From NCBI RefSeq assembly GCF_019396325.1, contig NZ_JAHKRO010000054.1:1-60157 (forward strand): a stretch of 60,157 nt of DNA, given 5' to 3'. Shown here piece after piece: positions 8,477 to 16,911 of this stretch (position 1 is the first letter of the stretch; every line of letters starts with the position of its first letter). A program made the translations under genes and the position numbers. Below the pieces are notes generated by a model. The model worked only from the letters and a program-made list of their open reading frames with translations. It was not told the origin of the DNA and ran no database searches. The stretch is from Nonomuraea ceibae (lineage in GTDB: Bacteria > Actinomycetota > Actinomycetes > Streptosporangiales > Streptosporangiaceae).

Positions 8477-9169
8477 ATGAACGACTTCCCGCACGCGCCC
8501 GCCCCGGCGTTTCTGTTCGACCTGGACGGCACCCTGATCGACAGCGTCTACCAGCACGTCATCGCCTGGCGGCAGGCGCTGGCGGGGATGGGCATCGACC
8601 TGTCGGTGTGGCGGATCCACCGGCGCATCGGCATGAGCGGCGGCCTGTTCGTCAACGCCCTGCTGCGCGAGACCGGGCTGAAGCTCACCCAGGCGCAGAT
8701 CGACGAGCTGCAGACCACCCACGCCGAGGCGTACGAGCAGCAGGCCGATTCGGTGCGGCCGCTGCCGGGGTCGGTGGAGCTGCTGGCGGAGCTGTCCTCG
8801 CGCGGCGTGCCGTGGGCGATCGCGACCAGCGGCTACGCGCGCACGGCCCGGCTGGCGCTGGGCCTGCTCGGGCTGCCGGACGACGCGCCGATGGTGACGC
8901 GCGACCTGGTGCGCCGGGCCAAGCCGGACCCCGACCTGTTCCTGGCCGGCGCGGCGCGGCTCGGCGTCGACCCGGCGCACGCGATGGTGGTGGGTGACAG
9001 CATCTGGGACCTGCTGGCGGCGCGGCGGGCCGGCTCGCTCGGCATCGGGCTGCTGTCGGGCGGCTACGGCCGCGACGAACTGGAGCGGGCGGGGGCGTTC
9101 CGCGTCTACGCCGACCCGGCCGACATGCTCGACCGGCTCGACGAGCTGGGCGTGCGGCAGAGCGACTGA
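8477..9169 (+). CDS. HAD-superfamily phosphatase, beta-phosphoglucomutase-like
   Basis: This 230-residue cytoplasmic phosphohydrolase is of HAD subfamily IA. It has the nucleophile motif FDLDGTLIDS (Asp15 and Asp17), a helical cap with IGMSGG, motif II in IATSGYA, the motif III Lys in RAKPDPDLF, and the metal-binding motif IV VVGDSIWDLLAA. Family members remove phosphate from sugar phosphates, phosphoglycolate and similar metabolites; the specific substrate is unknown. A short GGAG lies 3 nt before ATG 8477. It precedes 6-phosphogluconate dehydrogenase by 60 bp, so a role in sugar-phosphate housekeeping is possible. Confidence 0.85.
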   Translation: MNDFPHAPAPAFLFDLDGTLIDSVYQHVIAWRQALAGMGIDLSVWRIHRRIGMSGGLFVNALLRETGLKLTQAQIDELQTTHAEAYEQQADSVRPLPGSVELLAELSSRGVPWAIATSGYARTARLALGLLGLPDDAPMVTRDLVRRAKPDPDLFLAGAARLGVDPAHAMVVGDSIWDLLAARRAGSLGIGLLSGGYGRDELERAGAFRVYADPADMLDRLDELGVRQSD

Positions 9170-9229
9170 GGAATATCCGGCCGAACCACGGAGCTTTGAT
9201 CACGCGTACCCCTTTTGGAGGAGCTGACT

Positions 9230-10660
9230 ATGGAATTGGCAGACATCGGCGTCACCGGCCTGGCGACCATGGGCCGCAACCTGGCGCGCAACCTGGCCAG
9301 GCACGGCTACGCGGTGGCCGTGCACAACCGCACCGAATCCCGTACGCAACAGCTCGTGCGGGAGTTCGGCGGCGAGGGCACGTTCCTGCCGTCGCAGGAC
9401 CTGGCCGGGTTCGTGGCGTCGCTGAAGCGGCCACGCCGGGCGATCATCATGGTGAAGGCGGGGCCGGGCACCGACGCGGTGATCGACGAGCTCGCCGCGC
9501 TGATGGAGCCGGGCGACATGATCGTCGACGGCGGCAACGCGTACTTCGAGGACACCCGGCGGCGCGAGGCGGCGCTGCGTGAGCGCGGCATCCACTTCGT
9601 CGGCACGGGCATCTCCGGCGGCGAGGAGGGCGCGCTGAACGGCCCGAGCATCATGCCGGGCGGCTCGAAGGAGTCGTGGGAGGCGCTCGGCCCGATCCTC
9701 CAGGACATCTCGGCCAAGGTGGACGGCGTGCCGTGTGCGGTGCACGTGGGCCCCGACGGCGCCGGTCACTTCGTCAAGATGGTGCACAACGGCATCGAGT
9801 ACTCGGACATGCAGCTCATCGCCGAGTCCTACGACCTGCTGCGCCAGGCGCTGGGCGCGACGCCCGCCGAGCTCGCCGGGGTGTTCCGGGAGTGGAACCA
9901 GGGCGACCTGGACTCCTACCTGATCGAGATCACCGCCGAGGTGCTCGACCAGGTCGACGCCGAGACGGGCAAGCCGTTCGTGGACGTGGTGGTCGACCGG
10001 GCCGAGCAGAAGGGCACCGGCCGGTGGACCGTGCAGAGCGCTCTGGAGCTGGGCGTGCCGGTGACGGGGATCGCCGAGGCGGTGTTCGCGCGGGCGCTGT
10101 CGGGCCACCCCGAGCAGCGGGAGGCGGCCCGGCCGCTCCTCCAGGGGCCCGAGCTGACCGGGACCGGCGGCAAGGAACTGGTCGAGGACGTGCGGCAGGC
10201 CCTGTACGCGTCCAAGATCGTCGCCTACGCGCAGGGCTTTGACCAGATGGCGGCGGCGTCCAAGGAGTACGGCTGGGACCTCGACCTGGGCGCGATGGCG
10301 ACCATCTGGCGGGGCGGCTGCATCATCCGGGCCAAGTTCCTGGACCGGATCCGCGCGGCCTACGACGCCGACCGGGCGCTGCCGACGCTGCTGGCCGACC
10401 CGTCGTTCGCCGAGGCGCTCAACGCCGCGCAGGAGTCGTGGCGCCGGGTGGTGGCCACGGCGGTGAAGATCGGGGTGCCGACGCCGGGCTTCTCCTCGGC
10501 GCTGGCCTACTACGACGGGCTGCGGCGCGACCGGCTGCCCGCCGCGCTGGTGCAGGGGCTGCGCGACTACTTCGGCGCGCACACCTACCTGCGGGTCGAC
10601 AAGGAGGGCGCCTACCACACCGACTGGTCGGGCGACCGCGCCGAGCGTCCCGCCTCCTGA
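9230..10660 (+). CDS. gnd: 6-phosphogluconate dehydrogenase, decarboxylating
   Basis: This enzyme converts 6-phosphogluconate to ribulose 5-phosphate and CO2, reducing NADP or NAD, in the oxidative pentose phosphate pathway. The protein has 476 residues, the usual length of the long homodimeric form. It shows the dinucleotide motif near the start (GVTGLATMGRNLARN), the substrate signature GISGGEEGA, and the catalytic Lys/His region (GAGHFVKMVHNGIEY). ATG 9230 is preferred because GGAGGAG (9217-9223) lies in front; an in-frame TTG at 9215 would precede that site. A strong hairpin follows the stop. Confidence 0.95.
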   Translation: MELADIGVTGLATMGRNLARNLARHGYAVAVHNRTESRTQQLVREFGGEGTFLPSQDLAGFVASLKRPRRAIIMVKAGPGTDAVIDELAALMEPGDMIVDGGNAYFEDTRRREAALRERGIHFVGTGISGGEEGALNGPSIMPGGSKESWEALGPILQDISAKVDGVPCAVHVGPDGAGHFVKMVHNGIEYSDMQLIAESYDLLRQALGATPAELAGVFREWNQGDLDSYLIEITAEVLDQVDAETGKPFVDVVVDRAEQKGTGRWTVQSALELGVPVTGIAEAVFARALSGHPEQREAARPLLQGPELTGTGGKELVEDVRQALYASKIVAYAQGFDQMAAASKEYGWDLDLGAMATIWRGGCIIRAKFLDRIRAAYDADRALPTLLADPSFAEALNAAQESWRRVVATAVKIGVPTPGFSSALAYYDGLRRDRLPAALVQGLRDYFGAHTYLRVDKEGAYHTDWSGDRAERPAS

Positions 10661-10661
10661 G

Positions 10662-10703
10662 GCCGCCTCCCCCGGCGGGCGTCAGCGCGCCGCCGGGGGC
10701 GGC
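10662..10703. terminator. Bidirectional GC hairpin between gnd and the thioesterase gene
   Basis: A nine-base-pair perfect stem (10669-10677 with 10691-10699) is extended by four more pairs after a small bulge (10662-10665 with 10700-10703). It sits between two convergent stop codons and covers the last codons of the minus-strand gene. There is no T tract, as is common for actinobacterial terminators. Confidence 0.6.
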
Positions 10704-11458
10704 GGGATCCGGTTGGCCAGCGCCGTCACCACGCAGTAGCCGATGGGCCCGGACGCGTCGTGCACGGTGCACTGCCCGTTGGCCACGCCGTCCGCGCTGA
10801 GATGGCCGGTGGCGTCCAGGCCGATCACCTCGCCGCGCGGCAGCCGGGCCAGCGTGAGCGTGTAGTCGGCGTTGATGAACGGCAGCCCGCCCGCCGTCAT
10901 GCCGCTGAGCGGGCTGGCGAAGTCGGCCGCCAGCGCCACCCGGACGAACGGGCTGACCTCCTCGTCGTCGACGAGCGGCCGGTTCTCCCGCGTCCAGACC
11001 CGCCTGCGGCCCGGGTCGCCCCACTCCGACAGGCGCCACAGGTCGAACGGCGGCGTCCAGCCGGGCCCCTCGGCGGGCGGTCCGTCGGGCGGCGTCTCGT
11101 CCCACGCGGGGGTGACCGGCCGCTCGCCGCCGGGCTGCTCGCCCTTCCTGAGCAGTACGGCGCTCGCCCGGCCGATCACGCCCTGCTCGGTGCGGATGAC
11201 GGCGTCGGCCACGCGGATCCGCCGCCCGTCCCTGACCAGGGCGGTCTCGACGGTGACGGGCAGCATCGGGCTGTTGCGGAACAGGTCGACGGTGAGCCTG
11301 GCGAACTGCATCTCCGGATCGCCGTACCGGTCCTCGACGGCACGGGCGGCCAGCCCGCCGAGCAGGCGGCCGTGGAGCATGTCAAGGGCCCAGGGGCTGC
11401 GGGCGTGGGGCGCCGGGACGAACTCGTCCCCGGCCGTGGTGAAGAAGGCAGACGTCAC
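10682..11458 (-). CDS. Acyl-CoA thioesterase-like protein (TesB/4HBT_3 type)
   Basis: This 258-residue protein has two joined hotdog halves, as in the thioesterase-like superfamily. The first half shows the segment HGRLLGGLAARAVEDR, where a bulky helix crosses the sheet, followed by the strand RLTVDLFRNSP and VRDGRRIRVADAVI. The second half has a similar pattern (VALAADFASPLSGM, FINADYTLTLARLPRG). Members hydrolyse acyl-CoA thioesters or bind acyl chains; no substrate can be inferred. ATG 11458 starts the frame. The lipoprotein gene lies 102 bp upstream on the same strand. Confidence 0.72.
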   Translation of the reverse strand: MTSAFFTTAGDEFVPAPHARSPWALDMLHGRLLGGLAARAVEDRYGDPEMQFARLTVDLFRNSPMLPVTVETALVRDGRRIRVADAVIRTEQGVIGRASAVLLRKGEQPGGERPVTPAWDETPPDGPPAEGPGWTPPFDLWRLSEWGDPGRRRVWTRENRPLVDDEEVSPFVRVALAADFASPLSGMTAGGLPFINADYTLTLARLPRGEVIGLDATGHLSADGVANGQCTVHDASGPIGYCVVTALANRIPPPPAAR

Positions 11459-11560
11459 AGAATCAGATTCTAGTGGAGAGCCGTTCGCCCAGGCTACGCA
11501 GCTGATCCCGCAGCCCGTCCGGTTCGAGGACCTCCGGGTCGGCCACCTGGAAGTCGGCGG

Positions 11561-11980
11561 TCAGTGGTGGTGGGCGGATTCGATCCGGCCGCCCAGTTGG
11601 GCGCGGACGCCTTCCAGCAGGGGCGGGGTGGAGACGACGACCCAGCGCTCGCCCACGAGGTAGGCGCCGCCGTACATCTGGGCGAGCTCCAGCCAGTCCC
11701 GCTGGCCTCGTTCGGTGGTGAAGGTGACGAGGGTGTAGTGGCCCCGGGCGGTACGGCAGTCGGCCTGGCGCAGGTCGGCGGCGTCGATCTGCAGGGCGGG
11801 GCGGGGGCATCCGGCGGCGGCGCCGATCTGGTCGATGCCCGCCGGTGCGGCCGGGGCCGCCGAGGCAGCCGGAGCGGCCGGGGCCGCCAGGGTGGGCGGG
11901 GCCGCCGGGGCCGTGCAGGCGGTGAGGAGCGCGGCGAGCGCGACGGCGACGGCGAGCGGCTTGCCGGTGGAAGTCTGCAT
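11561..11980 (-). CDS. Small secreted lipoprotein of unknown function
   Basis: From ATG 11980 the product is 139 residues. It has a short basic start, a hydrophobic stretch and a lipobox LLTAC, so it should be lipid-anchored on the outside of the membrane. A 30-residue Ala/Pro spacer follows, then a small globular domain with a Cys pair (AAGCPRP and QADCRTA) and the segment TLVTFTTERGQRDWLELAQMYGG. I do not recognise the domain. GAGG stands just before the start. A longer frame reaches 12049, but that extension would put the signal peptide in the middle of the protein. Confidence 0.7.
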   Translation of the reverse strand: MQTSTGKPLAVAVALAALLTACTAPAAPPTLAAPAAPAASAAPAAPAGIDQIGAAAGCPRPALQIDAADLRQADCRTARGHYTLVTFTTERGQRDWLELAQMYGGAYLVGERWVVVSTPPLLEGVRAQLGGRIESAHHH

Positions 11981-12096
11981 GGCCTCATCCCGTGGACGGT
12001 GAAACGTTCCTGCCGCAGGTACGCACCGGCGGCGCGGGAGGTTCACCACGGCGGCAGTAGCCTTCTCGCGAAGGCGCGGGCGTGAGGAGGGTGACG

Positions 12097-12453
12097 GTGC
12101 AGCTCGGCAATCTGGAGCGGTCGGTCATGGAAGCCCTGTGGGAGCATCCCGGCGGCATGTTCGCCCACGACCTGGCGCCGCTGCTGCCGTCCGGCCCGGC
12201 GGTCACGACGGTGCTGACGGTGCTGACGCGGCTGTCGAACAAGGGCATGGTCTCGCGCGAGCGGGTGGGCCGGGCGCATCTGTACCGGGCGACGGCGGGC
12301 AAGGACGCCTTCGTCGCCGAGGCGATGCGCGCGGCCCTGGACGAGGCGGGTGACGTCGCGGCGGCGGTGCAGCGCTTCGTGGGCACGGTGTCGCCCGAGG
12401 TGGCCTCGGCGCTGCGTGCGGCGCTGGGCGAGCGGGACGGTTCGGCGCGATGA
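12097..12453 (+). CDS. BlaI/MecI/CopY-family transcriptional repressor
   Basis: This 118-residue winged-helix protein matches the penicillinase-repressor family: LGNLERSVMEALWEHPGG, then the recognition helix region VTTVLTVLTRLSNKGMVSRERVGRAHLYRA, and a C-terminal dimerisation helix. BlaI proteins bind short inverted repeats and are removed from DNA when cleaved by, or responding to, a membrane metallopeptidase. GTG 12097 is favoured, with AGGAGG at 12085-12090. The stop overlaps the M56 peptidase start by 4 nt (ATGA), the classic repressor-sensor pairing. Nearby BlaI-like palindrome: 13441-13459. Confidence 0.9.
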   Translation: MQLGNLERSVMEALWEHPGGMFAHDLAPLLPSGPAVTTVLTVLTRLSNKGMVSRERVGRAHLYRATAGKDAFVAEAMRAALDEAGDVAAAVQRFVGTVSPEVASALRAALGERDGSAR

Positions 12454-13382
12454 TCGCCTGGCTGGTGGCGGCCGGGGTGGCGCTGTTGCCGGTGGCGCTG
12501 GGCGATCGCGCGGCGCGGGCGCTGGCCGGTGCGGCGTGGACGCATCGCTGTCCCCGGGCGGCGCTCGTGCTGTGGCACGCGGCCGGGGCGTCCGCCGGAC
12601 TGGGGGCGATCGGGCTGGGGCTGGTGGCGGCCGTGGCGCCGTCGGCCGCGGCGTTCCCGCACGGCGTGCACACGCTGGTGGGCCGGATCGCCGGCGGGCA
12701 CGGCCTGGCGGGGCTGGGTCCGGCGCACCTGGTGGCGCTGGCCTGGTCGGCGGGCCTGACGGCCTGGCTGGTGGTCCACACGGTGCGGGTGGCCGCCGGG
12801 ACGTTCCGGGAGCGGCGCCGCCGGCGGCTGCTGATCGACGTGGTCGCCGATCATTCGCCGGAGCACGACGCGTACATCCTGCCCGCGTCCGGCCGGGTGG
12901 CCTACTGCGTTCCGGGCAGGCGGCGGCGGATCGTGCTCAGCCAGGGCGCCCTGGACGCGCTGAGCGCGCAGGAGCTGGCGGCGGTGCTCGGGCACGAGCG
13001 CGCGCACGCGCGGGGCCACCACGACCTGGCTCTGCTGCCGTTCGTCGCGCTGGCGCGGGCCTTCCCCTGGCTGCCGGCGGCGCGGACCGCCCGGCGGGCG
13101 GTGGCCGTGCTGCTGGAGATGGTCGCCGACGACCATGCCCGCCGCGCCCACGGCGGCCTGCCGCTGGCCGGCGCGCTGGTGCGGATGACGGCCGGCGGGC
13201 CAGGACCGCAGGCGTCCACGCCGGCGCCGGCCGAACAGGGGGTCGTCGAGCGGCTTCAGCGCCTGCTCACCGAGCGCGAGCGGCCCCGCTGGGCGCCCGC
13301 GGCGGCCTGCTCGACGGCCGGGCTGCTGCTCAGCGGGCCGCTGGCGGTGCTGGTCGCCCCGCTGGTCTGCGCCGCGATCTGA
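12450..13382 (+). CDS. M56-family membrane metallopeptidase (BlaR1-like, no sensor domain)
   Basis: This 310-residue integral membrane protein has several hydrophobic spans and a cytoplasm-facing zinc protease motif (GHERAHARGHHD; His182, Glu183, His186). BlaR1/MecR1 proteins cleave or inactivate the partner BlaI repressor. Unlike staphylococcal BlaR1 it has no C-terminal penicillin-binding sensor domain, so the signal is unknown; many actinobacterial pairs are like this. It overlaps the repressor gene by 4 nt. A 106-bp gap with a palindrome separates it from the DsbA-like gene. Confidence 0.87.
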   Translation: MIAWLVAAGVALLPVALGDRAARALAGAAWTHRCPRAALVLWHAAGASAGLGAIGLGLVAAVAPSAAAFPHGVHTLVGRIAGGHGLAGLGPAHLVALAWSAGLTAWLVVHTVRVAAGTFRERRRRRLLIDVVADHSPEHDAYILPASGRVAYCVPGRRRRIVLSQGALDALSAQELAAVLGHERAHARGHHDLALLPFVALARAFPWLPAARTARRAVAVLLEMVADDHARRAHGGLPLAGALVRMTAGGPGPQASTPAPAEQGVVERLQRLLTERERPRWAPAAACSTAGLLLSGPLAVLVAPLVCAAI

Positions 13383-13440
13383 GAGGCGCGGACGGCCGGG
13401 CGGCACCCCTGGACGGGGAGGCGGGACCACCGCCCACTAT

Positions 13441-13459
13441 CTTCTACACAAAGTAGAAG
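13441..13459. promoter_or_regulatory. Candidate BlaI-type operator before the DsbA/VKOR genes
   Basis: CTTCTAC-N5-GTAGAAG is a perfect inverted repeat with seven-base arms and an AT-rich centre (ACAAA), 29 bp upstream of the DsbA-like start. It resembles the short TACTACA/TGTAGTA-type dyads known for BlaI proteins, and the neighbouring upstream genes encode a BlaI/M56 pair. Binding by that repressor is inferred. Confidence 0.55.
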
Positions 13460-13488
13460 TAAGCCGTGGACCGAAAAGGGGAGCACCC

Positions 13489-14178
13489 GTGTCATCAGAG
13501 GCCGAGCGTCGCCAGGCGGCCCGTAAGCGCAACGTCACCGTGTCGGTGACCGTGATCGGCGTCTTCGTGCTGGCGGTGGCGGTGCTGTTCGCGTTCGGCC
13601 GGCCCGGCCCTGAGGCGGTCGAACAGGCCGGTCTGTCCGCCGGGGAGTCGCAGCTGGTGCGCGCCGACAGCCACCGGCTGCAGTCGGCCGCGGACGGCAA
13701 GGTGACGCTGGTGGAGTTCCTCGACTTCGAGTGCGAGGGCTGCCTGGCCTACTACCCGGCGGTGGAGGAGCTGCGCGAGGACTACGCCAGGAAGGTCACG
13801 TTCGTGGCGCGTTACTTCCCGATGCCCGGCCACTTCAACGGCGAGCGCGCCGCCCGCGCGGTGGAGGCCGCCGCCGCGCAGGGCGCGTTCGAGGCGATGT
13901 ACCGGCGGATGTACGAGACGCAGCCCCAGTGGGGCGAGAAGCGGGTCCCGGCCGACGAGACGTTCCGCGGCTTCGCCAAGGACCTGGGCCTGGACCTGGC
14001 GGCCTGGGACAGGGCCTACGACGACCCGGCGACGCTGGCCCGCATCCGGAAGGACATGGCCGACGGCCGGGCCCTGGGCGTGCAGGGCACCCCGACGTTC
14101 TTCCTCAACGGCACCAGGATCGAACCCCGCACCCTGGCGGAGTTCAGGGCGGCCATCGATGCGGCACTCGCCGAGTGA
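13489..14178 (+). CDS. Membrane-anchored DsbA-like thiol oxidoreductase
   Basis: This 229-residue protein has an N-terminal membrane anchor (about residues 17-38) and an extracytoplasmic thioredoxin-fold domain. The active site is Cys82-Glu-Gly-Cys85 in EFLDFECEGC, and the cis-Pro loop is GVQGTPTFFLNG, both typical of DsbA/BdbD-like proteins (DSBA or thioredoxin_4 domain). It should introduce disulfides into secreted proteins. The VKOR gene overlaps its end by 20 nt and would re-oxidise it through quinones. A BlaI-like palindrome precedes the gene. The GTG start has AAAGGGGAG upstream. Confidence 0.9.
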   Translation: MSSEAERRQAARKRNVTVSVTVIGVFVLAVAVLFAFGRPGPEAVEQAGLSAGESQLVRADSHRLQSAADGKVTLVEFLDFECEGCLAYYPAVEELREDYARKVTFVARYFPMPGHFNGERAARAVEAAAAQGAFEAMYRRMYETQPQWGEKRVPADETFRGFAKDLGLDLAAWDRAYDDPATLARIRKDMADGRALGVQGTPTFFLNGTRIEPRTLAEFRAAIDAALAE

Positions 14179-14785
14179 CGCCGCGCGGCCTTCCGCCGGC
14201 CCGTTCCCCCGGCTGCTGCCCGGCCTGCTGCTGGCCGGCGGGCTGATCGGCCTGCTCGCCGCGTTCGTGCTGGCGGTGGAGAAGATCGCGCTGCTGGCGG
14301 ACCCCGGCTACGTGCCCGGTTGCAGCCTCAACCCGGTGCTGTCGTGCGGGTCGGTCATGAGCACGCCGCAGGCCGCCGTGTTCGGCTTCCCGAACCCGCT
14401 GCTGGGCGTCGCCGCGTTCGCCGTCGTCGCCGCCGTGGGCGCGGCGCTGCTGGCCGGCGCGGCGTTCCGGCGCTGGTTCTGGCTGGGCCTGCAGCTCGGC
14501 GTCACCGCCGGGGCGGTGTTCGTGCACTGGCTGATCGTCCAGAGCCTGTACGAGATCGGCGCGCTGTGCCCGTACTGCATGGTGGTGTGGTCGGTCACCG
14601 TCCCGGTCTTCTGGTACGTGAGCCTGCACAACCTCCGGGAGGGCCATCTGCCCGTCCCCGGTCCGGTGCGCCGCCCGGTCGAGGCGCTGACCGATTACCA
14701 CGGCGTCGTGCTGACGGTGTGGTTCCTGACCGTCGTCACCCTGATCGGCGTCCGCTTCTGGAGCTACTGGAGCACCCTGCTGTGA
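14159..14785 (+). CDS. Vitamin K epoxide reductase (VKOR) family quinone-linked thiol oxidase
   Basis: This 208-residue membrane protein has four or five hydrophobic spans. It carries both cysteine pairs of bacterial VKOR: the outer loop pair Cys55 and Cys63 (GCSLNPVLSCGSVM) and the quinone-proximal Cys137-Pro-Tyr-Cys140 (ALCPYCMVVW). Bacterial VKOR replaces DsbB in actinobacteria, re-oxidising the DsbA-like partner and passing electrons to menaquinone. It starts inside the end of the DsbA-like gene, so the pair is co-translated. The next gene overlaps its stop by 4 nt. Confidence 0.93.
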   Translation: MRHSPSDAARPSAGPFPRLLPGLLLAGGLIGLLAAFVLAVEKIALLADPGYVPGCSLNPVLSCGSVMSTPQAAVFGFPNPLLGVAAFAVVAAVGAALLAGAAFRRWFWLGLQLGVTAGAVFVHWLIVQSLYEIGALCPYCMVVWSVTVPVFWYVSLHNLREGHLPVPGPVRRPVEALTDYHGVVLTVWFLTVVTLIGVRFWSYWSTLL

Positions 14786-15495
14786 CTCCTCGCTGGCAGG
14801 GGTGGGCGGCTCTGCGGCCGGGCGTGCTGTGCTACGGCGGCCGGATCGGCGCGACCGGCCCGCACGCCCACCGCGCCGCGCAATTCCTGACCGGCGAGGG
14901 GCTGGTCCTGCGCGGCGCCGACGGCCGCGATCATGCCGTACGCGCCGCGCTCATCCCCGCCAACGCCCCGCACACGATCGTGCGCGGGACGGCCGACGGG
15001 CTGCTTGCCCTCGTCGACCCGGCCCGGATCGGGCAGCCGGGCGGCGGCGAGGCGGCTCCGGGCTCGGCCGCCGCGTGGCGCCTCGGGCCGGACGTCCCCG
15101 TCACCGGCGACCTGGACACGCTGACGGCACTGGTCGACGCCCTGACCGGGCACGTCCCGCCCCGGCCGCCGCACCCCGCGCTCGCCGGCGCCGAACGAGC
15201 CGTGCGGCGCATGCTGCCCGGCCGGGTGCGGCTGTCCGACGTCGCGCGGGCCGTCCACCTGTCGGAGAGCCGGCTGTCCCACCTGTTCACGGCGGAGTTC
15301 GGGCTGCCGTTCCGGCCGTACGTGCTGTGGGCCCGGCTGGACGGCGTGTGGTCGGCGCTGGCGGCCGGGGCCACGCTGACCGAGGCCGCCCACGCGGCCG
15401 GGTTCGCCGACGCCGCCCACCTGAGCCGGGTGGTCCGCCGGATGATGGGGAACGCGCCCTCCACCATGACCGCCGGGGTGCGGTGGCTTTCCTAG
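14782..15495 (+). CDS. AraC-family transcriptional regulator
   Basis: From GTG 14782, which overlaps the VKOR stop, the protein is 237 residues. The C-terminal half (about 140-235) is an AraC/XylS double helix-turn-helix: LSDVARAVHLSESRLSHLFTAEFGLPFRPYVLW and LTEAAHAAGFADAAHLSRVVRRMMGNAPS. The N-terminal half looks like a small cupin-type sensing domain with GPHAHRAAQFLTGEGL and IPANAPHTI. The ligand is unknown. It may control the flavoprotein gene 48 bp downstream, or the operon it ends. Confidence 0.85.
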   Translation: MTPRWQGWAALRPGVLCYGGRIGATGPHAHRAAQFLTGEGLVLRGADGRDHAVRAALIPANAPHTIVRGTADGLLALVDPARIGQPGGGEAAPGSAAAWRLGPDVPVTGDLDTLTALVDALTGHVPPRPPHPALAGAERAVRRMLPGRVRLSDVARAVHLSESRLSHLFTAEFGLPFRPYVLWARLDGVWSALAAGATLTEAAHAAGFADAAHLSRVVRRMMGNAPSTMTAGVRWLS

Positions 15496-15543
15496 CAGGT
15501 TCGTTCAAGCCCGGCCGCCACCCCGCCGGGCAGGCTTGACCCC

Positions 15544-16578
15544 ATGATCATCGTGATCGGCGCCGGTCAGGCGGGGCTCGCGGCAGGCCGCGCCCTCCGT
15601 CTGGCCGGGCTTGACGTCGTACTCCTCGAAGCCCATGACCGGATCGGCGAGTCGTGGCGGCGGCGGTGGGACTCCCTGCGGCTGTTCACCCCGGCCCGGC
15701 TCAGCTCGCTCCCCGGCCTGCCGATGCCCGGCGGGAGCCGCTACCCGGGCAAGGACGAGGTGGCCGGCTACCTGGAGGCGTACGCGGCCCGCTTCGACCT
15801 GCCCGTCCGCCTCGGCGCGCGGGTGTCGGAGCTGCGCCCCGGCCCGGGCGGCGGGTTCGAGGCGGTGACCGGCGACGGGGTGATCGCCGGCGACGGGGTC
15901 GTGGTCGCCACCGGCCCGTTCCAGGAGCCGCGCGTTCCCGCCCTGGAGCTGCCACCCGGCGTCCACGCGCTGCACAGCTCCGCCTACCGCGCCCCCGACC
16001 GGCTTCCCGACGGCCCCGTGCTGGTCGTCGGCGGCGGCAACTCCGGCGTGCAGATCGCCGCCGAGCTCGCCGCCACCCACCCGGTCACCCTCGCGGCCGG
16101 CGCGCGGCAACCGGTCCTCCCCCAGCGTCTCGGCGGCCTGGACGTCTTCACCTGGCTCCGCGCCCTCGGCGTGGTCCGGGCTCCGGTCACCGGCCGGCTC
16201 GGCCGCCTGGTCCGCGCCCGCGACCCGCTGATCGGGCTCGGCCCCCGGGGGCTGCGCCGGATGGGTGTGCGCGTCGTCGACCGCGTCGTCGAGGGCGGCG
16301 TCGATGGCGAGGGGCCGCTGCTGCGCACCGCCTCCGGCCTGCGGCTCGCTCCGCGCAGCGTGATCTGGGCGACCGGTTACAGGCCCGGCTACGGGTGGCT
16401 GCGCGTCCCCGGCGCCCTGGCCGGCGGGGTTCCGCGCCACACCGGCGGGATCAGCCCGGTCCCCGGTCTCACGTACGTGGGCCTGCCCTTCCAGCGCTGC
16501 CGCGGCTCGGCCCTGCTGGGCTGGGTCGGCGAGGACGCCGCGCTGATCGCCGAGGCCCACGCCGCCCGGCGGGCGTGA
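15544..16578 (+). CDS. FAD/NAD(P)-binding flavin oxidoreductase (flavin monooxygenase-like)
   Basis: This 344-residue cytoplasmic flavoprotein has two dinucleotide-binding motifs: FAD-binding VIGAGQAGLAAGRAL at the start, and NAD(P)-binding VVGGGNSGVQIAAEL near residue 165. The GESWRRRWDSLRLFTP segment is typical of the single-component flavin monooxygenase (ArsO, CzcO-like) group. It probably hydroxylates or oxidises a small molecule, but the substrate is not predictable. ATG 15544 follows the AraC gene by 48 bp on the same strand. Confidence 0.85.
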   Translation: MIIVIGAGQAGLAAGRALRLAGLDVVLLEAHDRIGESWRRRWDSLRLFTPARLSSLPGLPMPGGSRYPGKDEVAGYLEAYAARFDLPVRLGARVSELRPGPGGGFEAVTGDGVIAGDGVVVATGPFQEPRVPALELPPGVHALHSSAYRAPDRLPDGPVLVVGGGNSGVQIAAELAATHPVTLAAGARQPVLPQRLGGLDVFTWLRALGVVRAPVTGRLGRLVRARDPLIGLGPRGLRRMGVRVVDRVVEGGVDGEGPLLRTASGLRLAPRSVIWATGYRPGYGWLRVPGALAGGVPRHTGGISPVPGLTYVGLPFQRCRGSALLGWVGEDAALIAEAHAARRA

Positions 16579-16641
16579 TCGGCCCGGACGTAGCATGGGC
16601 CCCGTGACAGGTGACGCCGGCGGGCGGCGCGGCCGCCGGCC

Positions 16642-16908
16642 ATGACCGGGGCGTGGGGGTGGGACCTCCTGCTCGGCGTCGTGGCCGCGCTGCTGATCGC
16701 CTACCTGGCCCTGCCGCTGGACCTGGTGCCCGACTTCATCCCCGTCCTGGGGTACGCCGACGACGCGATCATCGTCACCGCGGTGCTGCGCTCGGTGGTC
16801 CGCCGCGCCGGTCTGCCCGCGGTGCGCCGGCACTGGCCGGGCACCGACGACGGCTTCGCCGTGCTGACCCGGCTGACCGGGCTGGACTGGCCGCCCGCCG
16901 CGCCCTGA
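16642..16908 (+). CDS. DUF1232 (YkvA-like) small membrane protein
   Basis: This 88-residue protein carries the DUF1232 hallmark LPLDLVPDFIPVLGYADDAIIVTAVLRSVVRR, with a hydrophobic helix before it. Proteins of this family are small, membrane-associated and of unknown function. The ATG start has only a weak ribosome binding site. A hairpin follows the stop and separates it from the convergent MarR gene. Confidence 0.8.
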   Translation: MTGAWGWDLLLGVVAALLIAYLALPLDLVPDFIPVLGYADDAIIVTAVLRSVVRRAGLPAVRRHWPGTDDGFAVLTRLTGLDWPPAAP

Positions 16909-16911
16909 AAA

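Noticed and set aside
12060..12075. GCCTTC-N4-GAAGGC hairpin before the BlaI gene
   Set aside because: Short, GC-rich and unlike BlaI sites; probably chance in this base composition.
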